64,000 nucleotides of DNA from NCBI RefSeq assembly GCF_015706575.1, contig NW_024037059.1, forward strand, positions 36,493,058 to 36,557,057, read 5' to 3'. This document shows positions 25,901 to 37,100 of this stretch, in pieces. Under the pieces are notes generated by a model, which was not told where the DNA came from, searched no databases, and saw only the letters and a program-made list of their open reading frames with translations. A program made the translations under genes and the position numbers. Numbering within the stretch: position 1 is the stretch's first letter; every line of letters starts with the position of its first letter. This DNA comes from Patiria miniata. Lineage: Eukaryota > Echinodermata > Asteroidea > Valvatida > Asterinidae.

Positions 25901-28900
25901 AAAAAAATCAGAGGAGTTGTTGAGAATATAATACATTTATCCAGATTAAAACTAAAAGATTGTGACGATTTTTAATGTTGGTTCTGCAGCGCTAAAGATG
26001 CCCCCTCCTACGGCATCGGAGCCAGTATCGCGTATACTGCATATACCGTGCAATTGGGCCTATTTGCACAAAAATCCTAGGTGGGTAAAACGCGGAACTC
26101 TCATTTTAAAAGGTCTTCCCGGGTGAATTTCTGAAAGAAAAAAATCACAGGAGTTGTTGAGAATATAATACATTCATCCATATTAAAATTAAAACATTGT
26201 GACGATTTTTAATGTTGGTTCTGCAGCGCTAAAGATACCCCCTCCTACGGCATCGGAGCCAGTACGCGTATACTGCACATAACGTGCATAGGCCTACTTG
26301 GACAAAAAACCCTAGGTGGGTAAAACGCGGAACTCTAATTTTAAAAGGTCTTCCCGGGTGAATTTCGGAAAGAAAAAAACCACAGGAGTTGTTGAGAATA
26401 TAATACACTTATCCAGATTAAAATTAAAATATTGTGACGATTTTTAATGTTGGTTCTGCAGCGCTAAATATGCCCCCTCCTACGGCATCGGAGCCAGTAT
26501 CGCGTATACTGCATATACCGTGCAATTGGGCCTATTTGCACAAAAATCCTAGGTGGGTAAAACGCGGAACTCTCATTTTAAAAGGTCTTCCCGGGTGAAT
26601 TTCCGAAAGAAAAAATTCAGAGGAGTTGTTGAGAATATAATACATTTATCCAGATTAAATTTAAAAGATTGTGACGATTTGTAATGTTGGTTCTGCAGCG
26701 CTAAAGATGCCCCCTCCTACGGCATCGGAGCCAGTACGCGTATACTGCACATACCGTGCATAGGCCTATTTGCACAAAAAACCGAGGTGGGTAAAACGCG
26801 GAACTCTCATTTTAAAAGGTCTTCCCGGGTGAATTTCGGAAAGAAAAAAATCAGAGGAGTTGTTGAGAATATAATACATTTATCAAGATTAAAATTAAAA
26901 GATTGTGACGATTTTTAATGTTGGTTCTGCAGCGCTAAAGATGCCCCCTCCTACGGCATCGGAGCACGTACGCGTATACTGTATATACCGTGCAATTGGG
27001 CCTATTTGCACAAAAATCCTAGGTGGGTAAAACGCGGAACTCTCATTTTAAAAGGTCTTCCCGGGTGAATTTCTGAAAGAAAAAATTCAGAGGAGTTGTT
27101 GAGAATATAATACATTTATCCAGATTAAAATTAAAAGATTGTGACGATTTGTAATGTTGGTTCTGCAGCGCTAAAGATGCCCCCTCCTACGGCATCGGAG
27201 CCAGTACGTGTACACTGCACATAACGTGCATAGGCCTACTTGGACAAAAAAACCTAGGTGGGTAAAACGCGGAACTCTCATTTTAAAAGGTCTTCCCGGG
27301 TGAATTTCGGAAAGAAAAAAATCAGAGGAGTTGTTGAGAATATAATACATTTATCCAGATTAAAATTAAAAGATTGTGACGACTTTTAATGTTGGTTCTG
27401 CAGCGCTAAAGATGCCCCCTCCTACGGCATCGGAGCACGTACGCGTATACTGCATATACCGTGCAATTGGGCCTATTTGCACAAAATCCTAGGTGGGTAA
27501 AACGCGGAACTCTCATTTTAAAAGGTCTTCCCGGGTGAATTTCTGAAAGAAAAAATTCAGAGGAGTTGATGAGAATATAATACATTTATTCAGATTAAAA
27601 TTAAAAGATTGTGACGATTTGTAATGTTGGTTCTGCAGCGCTAAAGATGCCCCCTCCTACGGCATCGGAGCCAGTACGCGTATACTGCACATACCGTGCA
27701 TAGGCCTATTTGCACAAAAAACCGAGGTGGGTAAAACGCGGAACTCTCATTTTAAAAGGTCTTCCCGGGTGAATTTCGGAAAGAAAAAAATCACAGGAGT
27801 TGTTGAGAATATAATACATTCATCCAGATTAAAATTAAAAGATTGTGACGATTTTTAATGTTGGTTCTGCAGCGCTAAAGATGCCCCCTCCTACGGCATC
27901 GGAGCACGTACGCGTATACTGCATATACCGTGCAATTGGGCCTATTTGCACAAAAATCCTAGGTGGGTAAAACGCGGAACTCTCATTTTAAAAGGTCTTC
28001 CCGGGTGAATTTCTGAAAGAAAAAAATCAGAGGAGTTGTTGAGAATATAATACATTTATTCAGATTAAAATTAAAACATTGTGACGATTTTTAATGTTGG
28101 TTCTGAAGCGCTAAAGATGCCCCCTCCTACGGCATCGGAGCCAGTATCGCGTATACTGCATATACCGTGCAATTGGGCCTATTTGCACAAAAATCCTAGG
28201 TGGGTAAAACGCGGAACTCTCATTTTAAAAGGTCTTCCCGGGTGAATTTCTGAAAGAAAAAAATCAGAGGAGTTGTTGAGAATATAATACATTTATCCAG
28301 ATTAAAATTAAAAGATTGTGACGATTTTTAATGTTGGTTCTGCAGCGCTAAAGATGCCCCCTCCTACGGCATCGGAGCCAGTACGTGTACACTGCACATA
28401 ACGTGCAATAGGCCTACTTGGACAAAAAAACCTAGGTGGGTAAAACGCGGAACTCTCATTTTAAAAGGTCTTCCCGGGTGAATTTCGGAAAGAAAAAAAT
28501 CAGAGGAGTTGTTGAGAATATAATACATTTATCCAGATTAAAATTAAGAGATTGTGACGACTTTTAATGTTGGTTCTGCAGCGCTAAAGATGCCCCCTCC
28601 TACGGCATCGGAGCACGTACGCGTATACTGCATATACCGTGCAATTGGGCCTAGTTGCACAAAAAACCTAGGTGGGTAAAACGCGGAACTCTCATTTTAA
28701 AAGGTCTTCCCGGGTGAATTTCTGAAAGAAAAAATTCAGAGGAGTTGTTGAGAATATAATACATTTATTCAGATTAAAATTAAAAGATTGTGACGATTTT
28801 TAATGTTGGTTCTGCAGCGCTAAAGATGCCCCCTCCTACGGCATCGGAGCCAGTATCGCGTATACTTCATATACCGTGCAATTGGGCCTATTTGCACAAA

Positions 28901-31850
28901 AAACCTAGGTGGGTAAAACGCGGAACTCTCATTTTAAAAGGTCTTCCCGGGTGAATTTCCGAAAGAAAAAAACCAGAGGAGTTGTTGAGAATATAATACA
29001 TTTATCCAGATTACAATTAAAAGATTGTGACGATTTTTAATGTTGGTTCTGCAGCGCTAAAGATGCCCCCTCCTACGGCATCGGAGCCAGTACGTGTACA
29101 CTGCACATAACGTGCATAGGCCTACTTGGACCAAAAAAACCTAGGTGGGTAAAACGCGGAACTCTCATTTTAAAAGGTCTTCCCGGGTGAATTTCGGAAA
29201 GAAAAAAATCAGAGGAGTTGTTGAGAATATAATACATTTATCCAGATGAAAATTAAAAGATTGTGACGATTTTTAATGTTGGTTCTGCAGCGCTAAAGAT
29301 GCCCCCTCCTACGGCATCGGAGCCAGTACGCGTATACTGCACATACAGTGCATAGGCCTATTTGCACAAAAAACCTAGGTGGGTAAAACGCGGAACTCTC
29401 ATTTTAAAAGGTCTTCCCGGGTGAATTTCTGAAAGAAAAAATTCAGAGGAGTTGTTGAGAATATAATACATTTATCCAGATTAAAATTAAAAGATTGTGA
29501 CGATTTTTAATGTTGGTTCTGCAGCGCTAAAGATGCCCCCTCCTACGGCATCGGAGCCAGTATCGCGTATACTTCATATACCGTGCAATTGGGCCTATTT
29601 GCACAAAAAACCTAGGTGGGTAAAACGCGGAACTCTCATTTTAAAAGGTCTTCCCGGGTGAATTTCCGAAAGAAAAAAACCAGAGGAGTTGTTGAGAATA
29701 TAATACATTTATCCAGATTACAATTAAAAGATTGTGACGATTTTTAATGTTGGTTCTGCAGCGCTAAAGATGCCCCCTCCTACGGCATCGGAGCCAGTAC
29801 GTGTACACTGCACATAACGTGCATAGGCCTACTTGGACAAAAAAACCTAGGTGGGTAAAACGCGGAACTCTCATTTTAAAAGGTCTTCCCGGGTGAATTT
29901 CGGAAAGAAAAAAATCAGAGGAGTTGTTGAGAATATAATACATTTATCCAGATTAAAATTAAAAGATTGTGACGATTTTTAATGTTGGTTCTGCAGCGCT
30001 AAAGATGCCCCCTCCTACGGCATCGGAGCCAGTACGCGTATACTGCACATACCGTGCATAGGCCTATTTGCACAAAAAACCTAGGTGGGTAAAACGCGGA
30101 ACTCTCATTTTAAAAGGTCTTCCCGGGTGAATTTCCGAAAGAAAAAAATCAGAGGAGTTGTTGAGAATATAATACATTTATCCAGATTAAAATTAAAAGA
30201 TTGTGACGATTTTTAATGTTGGTTCTGCAGCGCTAAAGATGCCCCCTCCTACGGCATCGGAGCCAGTACGTGTACACTGCACATAACGTGCATAGGCCTA
30301 CTTGGACAAAAAAAACCTAGGTGGGTAAAACGCGGAACTCTCATTTTAAAAGGTCTTCCCGGGTGAATTTCGGAAAGAAAAAAATCAGAGGAGTTGTTGA
30401 GAATATAATACATTTATCCAGATTAAAATTAAAAGATTGTGACGATTTTTAATGTTGGTTCTGCAGCGCTAAAGATGCCCCCTCCTACGGCATCGGAGCC
30501 AGTACGCGTATACTGCACATACAGTGCATAGGCCTATTTGCACAAAAAAACCTAGGTGGGTAAAACGCGGAACTCTCATTTTAAAAGGTCTTCCCGGGTG
30601 AATTTCTGAAAGAAAAAATTCAGAGGAGTTGTTGAGAATATAATACATTTATTCAGATTAAAATTAAAAGATTGTGACGATTTTTAATGTTGGTTCTGCA
30701 GCGCTAAAGATGCCCCCTCCTACGGCATCGGAGCCAGTATCGCGTATACTTCATATACCGTGCAATTGGGCCTATTTGCACTAAAAACCTAGGTGGGTAA
30801 AACGCGGAACTCTCATTTTAAAAGGTCTTCCCGGGTGAATTTCCGAAAGAAAAAAACCAGAGGAGTTGTTGAGAATATAATACATTTATCCAGATTACAA
30901 TTAAAAGATTGTGACGATTTTTAATGTTGGTTCTGCAGCGCTAAAGATGCCCCCTCCTACGGCATCGGAGCCAGTACGTGTACACTGCACATAACGTGCA
31001 TAGGCCTACTTGGACAAAAAAAACCTAGGTGGGTAAAACGCGGAACTCTCATTTTAAAAGGTCTTCCCGGGTGAATTTCGGAAAGAAAAAAATCAGAGGA
31101 GTTGTTGAGAATATAATACATTTATCCAGATTAAAATTAAAAGATTGGGACGATTTTTAATGTTGGTTCTGCAGCGCTAAAGATGCCCCCTCCTACGGCA
31201 TCGGAGCCAGTACGCGTATACTGCACATACCGTGCATAGGCCTATTTGCACAAAAAACCTAGGTGGGTAAAACGCGGAACTCTCATTTTAAAAGGTCTTC
31301 CCGGGTGAATTTCCGAAAGAAAAAAATCAGAGGAGTTGTTGAGAATATAATACATTTATCCAGATTAAAATTAAAAGATTGTGACGATTTTTAATGTTGG
31401 TTCTGCAGCGCTAAAGATGCCCCCTCCTACGGCATCGGAGCCAGTACGTGTACACTGCACATAACGTGCATAGGCCTACTTGGACAAAAAAACCTAGGTG
31501 GGTAAAACGCGGAACTCTCATTTTAAAAGGTCTTCCCGGGTGAATTTCGGAAAGAAAAAAATCAGAGGAGTTGTTGAGAATATAATACATTTATCCAGAT
31601 TAAAATTAAAAGATTGTGACGATTTTTAATGTTGGTTCTGCAGCGCTAAAGATGCCCCCTCCTACGGCATCGGAGCCAGTATCGCGTATACTGCATATAC
31701 CGTGCAATTGGGCCTATTTGCACAAAAATCCTAGGTGGGTAAAACGCGGAACTCTCATTTTAAAAGGTCTTCCCGGGTGAATTTCCGAAAGAAAAAAGTC
31801 AGAGGAGTTGTTGAGAATATAATACACTTATCCAGATTAAAATTAAAACA
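16960..31850. repeat. Large tandem satellite, ~236-bp unit, about 63 copies
   Basis: CTGCAG in the conserved TTGGTTCTGCAGCG recurs every 234-237 bp (for example 17731, 17966, 18202, 18437, 18671, 18908, 19145, 19380). Every unit carries ATGCCCCCTCCTACGGCAT, GTGGGTAAAACGCGGAACTC and AGGTCTTCCCGGGTGAATTT. Two main monomer types alternate irregularly: type A with TACGTGTACACTGCACATAA, and type B with ACGCGTATACTGC plus CCGTGCAATAGG. The one-base GCATAGG/GCAATAGG difference shifts the minus-strand frame, giving the recurrent 73- and 87-codon frames. These do not stay open from unit to unit, so I do not call them genes. The first copies (16960-17450) are the most diverged. Confidence 0.97.
21460..23270. 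repeat. Higher-order duplication inside the satellite (942 bp)
   Basis: A four-monomer block at about 21460-22330 recurs at about 22402-23270. Rare variants move together at exactly 942 bp: GACAAATAACC at 21821 and 22763, AAAGAGAAAAATC, CAGATGAAAATT and ACGATTTGTAATG. Sequence on either side no longer matches variant for variant, so this is a discrete recent duplication. Confidence 0.85.
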
Positions 31851-32060
31851 TTGTGATGATTTTTAATTTTGATTCTGCCTGTGTCAAACGCGAAACTCTT
31901 GGAGGCCCGCACCCATTGATCGCGTTGCCTGGGTAAAACATGGAACTATTAAATACAGAGGGCCTTCCCATGAACATGTGGAGGATATAAGACACTTGTC
32001 GACATTGCAAATAAAACATTACGATCATTCCATAATGTTACTTCGGCAGAATTCGTTCTG
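31851..32060. repeat. Degenerate right edge of the satellite
   Basis: Retains ATGATTTTTAAT, a GGTAAAAC-ATGGAACT block, GGCCTTCCC, GAGGATATAAGACACTT and ATTCGTTCTGCAGCGG, but with insertions and losses. This matches the diverged copies on the left edge, as expected where unequal exchange no longer reaches. Confidence 0.75.
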
Positions 32061-32360
32061 CAGCGGTACATTATCCCCCTATCAACTGTTTAAAACACGT
32101 GCTTCACAGAGCACTGAGTCAAACTGCACCCTTGGTTTGTAAACGGCATGTATCCCTGTACAGCATGTGTTCTGCACTGTTCTGCAAATACTGCACACAA
32201 TTATTATACGACGGCACAAACAGGTGGGAAATCTTTTATTTTCAATTCATTTAAGGACAGATTATGGCGATTTTGGGACTTTTTAATGAGATTTGGCCCT
32301 TGCTGTACTTTGAAAGCCAGTATTTCATCTTAATTTAGTGTTTTATTAACAATTTTGCAG

Positions 32361-32504
32361 AGTTCCGCAGAGTTCTGCACGTTCTGCGAGTTCCGCGAAA
32401 TACCAACTGCCAGTGTTCGTTACGAAGTTGATAAACCTGCTGGAAATGGTGTGGATGTCGTCCTTATTTTAGAGCCAAGAAATGTCCAGCCTTGTACATG
32501 TTGG
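32361..32504 (+). other. Exon-like segment, phase 0-0, 48 codons
   Basis: Bracketed by an acceptor (AATTTTGCAG) and a strong donor (TTGG|GTAAGT), open throughout. It reads EFCTFCEFREIPTASVRYEV, then DKPAGNGVDVVLILEPRN, and ends PCTCW. I do not recognise it. A possible terminal exon follows an acceptor at about 32670 (adding DPIPI and a stop). It could be a real small gene next to the satellite or chance. Confidence 0.3.
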
Positions 32505-32799
32505 GTAAGTCATGCCAGGTGCTGTTCTATTTTCGGAATTGTTGATTATTTTCATGATTTTGTTCTAGTCCTACTCCGTCTTCACTTCAACAACCACATC
32601 ATCATTGTTGTGACTGTGATTGTCCATGATTGATGTTCATGTCGTGCATGTGGTAATCCTTACTTTTAGGACCCCATTCCTATATAACTTAAGGTTAACA
32701 GACTCACCAAAAGAGCTGACTAAATGACACTCAAAAGTGACATTCTATTATTTCTTGTCATATATCTAAACAGTATGACACCTTCTTGAATGTCAGCAG

Positions 32800-32918
32800 G
32801 TTTAATTTTGTTGAAAAAGGCTTGCGGGGCTTTGATTTTAGAGGGAAATTAAGGGAGAAAGACGACGATGACGAACAGAAACTGACTCAAAAACCAAGAT
32901 GGCAAACTGCAAAAAAGG
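32800..32918 (+). other. Exon-like segment, second
   Basis: Bracketed by TGTCAGCAG| and AAGG|GTAGGA, open only in phase 2. It reads FNFVEKGLRGFDFRGKLREK followed by an acidic run and QKPRWQTAKK. Its entry phase does not match the exit phase of 32361-32504, so the two cannot be joined directly. Low confidence. Confidence 0.2.
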
Positions 32919-33462
32919 GTAGGAAAGTCACATTTTCTTTGAAAGTGCTTTCAAAATTACAACTATTAACATGAATTTATCTGAAGAAAAAAGACTGCTT
33001 TAGCCTGCAAAAGTCACTTTGGTACTGGTCAGTCATCTGCAAAAGTCAGTTTTGAACAGAACTGGTAAAAAATAGAGGTGTCCTAAAGATAAGGATTACC
33101 GTGCATGTTGTCACTTGTCATTCGACATTGACAAACCGTGGCGTTGTGGGCGCCCTATTTTTGCAAAGTCTGTCTGTGCAAGACTAGTGCTTGAAAAGAA
33201 AATGGAGTTATTGCAGAATACCCCGCCACTCGGAAATACACCCCTAAAATCTCTGGCTACGCGGTTGGAATCACTGGAAAAGAAACAATTCAAGTCCATT
33301 GCCAGCTACGCAGATACTGAGTGGGGGTCAATTATTTGAGAACGAAGCAACACGAAAGGAATGGGAGTTGCTGAAAAAATTCCAAGTCCAAACCAACCAC
33401 CCTGTTGCCGGCTACGCGGATACGGAGTGGGAGTCCCCTTGAATATGCTTGAGAACGAATGT

Positions 33463-33560
33463 CTGACAAGTCGACCGTTGAGACAACTCGACCGTTCAGA
33501 CAAGTCGACCGTTGAGACAACTTGACTCGGGACAACTCGACCGTTGAGACAGCTCGACTT
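33463..33560 (+). repeat. 17-bp tandem repeats, left arm
   Basis: Units of TCGACCGTTGAGACAAC and close variants, about five and a half copies, each holding TCGACC next to a GTCGAC-type palindrome. It begins GTCTGACAAGTCGAC and is the inverted partner of 33797-33909. Confidence 0.85.
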
Positions 33561-33796
33561 AATGGAAATGTATACACGTGGAGCGGAAAAAAGTTGCAAA
33601 AATCTGTGGCAGGACTGGTCCCGGGCGCGGCGCGGGCATACTCGATGCACAGAGGGCGATCCGATCCGGTGGCCGTCGCTTTGGGCCGGCGCGGGCATGT
33701 CAACCGGCGCGGCATGTGTCATCACTCCCAAACGGCGATCAGCCGCCGTCAAAAATCCCCGGTACTATCCCCAAAACTAGGCCCAAAAACATGCGA

Positions 33797-33909
33797 GGCG
33801 ACTTGTCTCAGCGGTCGACTTGTCTTTCCATTTATCGCACATACGGTCGAGTTGTCTCAACGGTCGACCCGTCCCGAGTCGAGTTGTCTCAACGGTCGAC
33901 TTGTCTGAC
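33797..33909 (-). repeat. 17-bp tandem repeats, right arm
   Basis: Reverse-oriented copies of the 33463-33560 units (GTTGTCTCAACGGTCGA), ending GTCGACTTGTCTGAC, a 14 of 15 match to the inverted start of the left arm. CTTGAGAACGAA lies just outside each arm (33449-33460, 33913-33924) and may be a duplicated target. Confidence 0.85.
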
Positions 33910-34127
33910 CCCCTTGAGAACGAACTACGAAGCAACACAAAAGGAATGGGAGTTGCTGAAAAAAGTCCAAACCAACTACCCTGTTGGCGGCTACGCGGAT
34001 ACGGAGTGGGAGTGCAGTGGAGCATGACGCATATACAAGTAGCTGAGAAGGTTTATAGAGGGCAATCAACCGTGACTCCGTAGCCGGCTACGAGGTGGAT
34101 AGATTGAGTGGCGGGGTATTCCGCAAT

Positions 34128-37100
34128 TGTGCCAAAAAAATTAAATAAATTTTAATCCTGCCCTTGCAGTTTTTGTTTCTGAATTCATAATATGCCATAA
34201 TTTTGCATTTTTTTTGTGTATGCTGATGGAGGGAACTGGTAACCTTTGTGTACAATGATATCCGCCCCCCCCCCAAAAAAAAACCCCAAAAATAATGCCT
34301 ACCCGACCAACCCTCCTGATATTTTTCATGTGAGGACAACACAACTGTTTTCGTTCTATTTTTGTAAATGTAGTTAGGGTCCTTCTAAGTTCTAAACAAT
34401 TAATGAACTAGAAAGCACTCGGAGAGGGCAAACCTCCACCAAGGCTAAACAATTCCCTGCAATATTGTGCCAATGTGGGACCCTTCAGTGGGGCATAGGC
34501 TACAATTAATGAATCACATTTAAGCCTTCAGAGGAAGGGTATTTCCTGGACTCATTGAGTTTGAAGAGAGCAGTCTGCTGATAATGTACAATAGTAGCAT
34601 TCTCTGAAACATGTTGAAAACAGTGGCAGTGTCTGTCATGATGATATCAATATTGTCATCTTAATGTTAAATATGTTTAATAAATTTAGGCCATGAGAAC
34701 AAAATTTTAACTTTGCGTCCACCGCCTGCACCTACACAAGGCAGGCCCAAGAAAATGTCATTATTTTGCAAAACTTCCATTATGTCAAAAAAATACTATT
34801 CCTAATTACAAAAGACACCCAAAAACATTTAGTCACATATAAAATGAGATACTTGGATATATTTCCACTTAATGCGATGCGTACGCCAGATTTTTCAACA
34901 ATTGAACGGCATCCGAATATCATCCAATAGTAGTCTGCTATGATGTTCTAGAATCGTGGCGCGGCGCGCAATGGCATCCACCACCATTAATGAATAATGA
35001 AAAATGAAAGAAAGCCTCCTGTCATCTGGAAAATGTTCAGACACAAATCTAAAACTTTCATTCTCATGGCCTTATAGTTATACAACTGTATAAAACAAAC
35101 AAAAAATGGCAGTGCACGCGAGGTAATTACAGAATTACAGTGCACATTGTATTTTCCCCATTGTCAAAATTGAAATGATCATTTCTGATTTCAAAAAATG
35201 AGACATATTTTTGCCCATTGTTACAATTCAATTGATTTATCAGTTGTGCATTCAAGTAAAAGTTTATGTTTTTTCCACAACTACATGTACCCAAGGTTTA
35301 AAAAAAAATCAATTCCTAAATTGTGCTTAAACAGCATAAATGAGGTGAATCTGCCCAGGGTAAAAGAATTAAAGAAATGAAATGAATTGAAATGAAATGA
35401 CAATACACATGTACATGTAAGTGTTTTTGGAAATGAATATTTTCTTTCTGGAAACTTGGGATACATGTAAACATGCTCATTGTACATTTAAATATAAAGC
35501 TCAGTAAAAACAGGATACCGGTAAGTCAAACTTACATTTTATTTTTTCATGGTGATATTTTCTCATTGTTAAGAATCTAGGCATTGTAGTGGAGAATATC
35601 AAATATCCCCCCCCCCCCATTTAAAAAAAAATCTAAGGTAAATTCAAATAATCAAAGAGTTACATGTATCTGACTCTTTAAAAAACATTTTTTCCCCGTA
35701 AATACATGCACGTATTAGTGGTGAACTTGCGGCAATACAGAGTTCCCTGTATCACCTGATTGCTGATGGGTTGTACATATTTGGCCTTGAGTGTGAGTCA
35801 AGACCTGAAATCTGTTGCCATAGTGATCAGACCCCCAAGACAGATTTGGTTTTAACATTTTGCCCTCTCAAGTGACTCTGTGTTTAGCTGTCTCTGTGGG
35901 GTTGTTTTTGTACAGCGGGAAAAAAATTGCACAAACTGTACATGATGTACATTTTTGACATTTAAGAACTGGTAGAGTCATGAGTGCCCCTGTAATGAAC
36001 CTGCAGACATTTTACTGCCTAGCAATTGACACACCCTTATTTGTTCACAGTTCACGTAATAATTGTGAAGTCAAGCGAGAGGGTTCTCAATTGTCATGAA
36101 ATTAAAATACAAAATTATTAAAAAATTGAAAACACAGCATAATTTGAAACACAGGTATTCATGCTTGTGATTTTCAACAACCAGTACTTATTTTGTCAAT
36201 TTGTGATTCTGTTCAGTCAAGTGCAATGTAAATAATTAGGAGGCGTTTCAAGCGACATGTAGTGACTTGGATACGTGTACATGTAGTTTACAGCAAATTA
36301 AAGTGTAAGAATCAAGACTTTTATAGGCTGTAGCTTTTGGCTCCAGGTTTAAATTGAAGTCTACAAGGAATGACATGTAGTTTGCTGCAATTCATATTTG
36401 AGTTAGTTGTTTTGAATTGCATTAATTTTCTGTCTGTTTTATAGAACTGATGACTTTGATTCCAAATGATGTGAATGATTTGCATGATTCTTTTGTAAAC
36501 TTTTTGTTGGTAATTTTGTCGGTAAATCAAACATCATTGTTACAGAAATGATTTCTGAATCCGACAGAAAATAGTTTTCCGTTTTTCTGTGTTAAGATTA
36601 AAATTAAACAAATTGGATTTAATTTGTAAAATTTGCAGTTGAACCTGAGAGCTTTACAAACATGAACAACGTATTTTTGTGCAAGTACTGTTCATTACAC
36701 TTTTCTAGACAAATTTACTGGTACCATACTTCATGTCTTTGTACACTTGTTGATTTGGCAAAGTCTACATGTATCATGACATGCACGATATCCACATGGT
36801 TTATCTCTTTGGCTTTTGCACTATCCATACGTATGATAACATTTGATAAATGTTTGGTCCAAGTAAGAAAGTCCAAAATTGTTATATGCCTGTGTGCTGT
36901 ACACAGTTCAGTGGGCTCAATAATACACATATTAAATCTGGTATATCCACCCTCACACCATGCTCACACCCAGTACAACAAAAGAATGGAATGTGTATGG
37001 TAAAAGTAAGTTGACAGTAGATTTGAGCTATTATGCTCGTGGCTAGATCAGCAAGCAGGCCAGTTTACATGTATACAACTTCGCATAATGCGTGCGTTCA

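Larger units (their letters stand above)
33210..34127. mobile_element. Fold-back / inverted-repeat element, 918 bp
   Basis: The ends at 33211-33231 and 34106-34126 are 21-bp inverted repeats with 20 matches (GAATACCCCGCCACTC core). Inside, two near-identical direct repeats of about 98 bp (33337-33433, 33914-34012) flank a central inverted structure made of 17-bp units. A GC-rich core lies at 33600-33780. The long overlapping open frames on both strands reflect base composition; I see no transposase. No clear target-site duplication is visible at the outer ends. It looks like a non-autonomous DNA element, possibly one element nested in another. Confidence 0.65.

Noticed and set aside
16960-31850. 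CRISPR-like array
   Set aside because: The whole 236-bp unit is conserved with no unique spacers, and the genome is eukaryotic. It is a satellite.
33306-34083. Overlapping open frames up to 149 codons on both strands
   Set aside because: They lie inside the fold-back element, are open on both strands because of GC-rich inverted repeats, and contain no domain.
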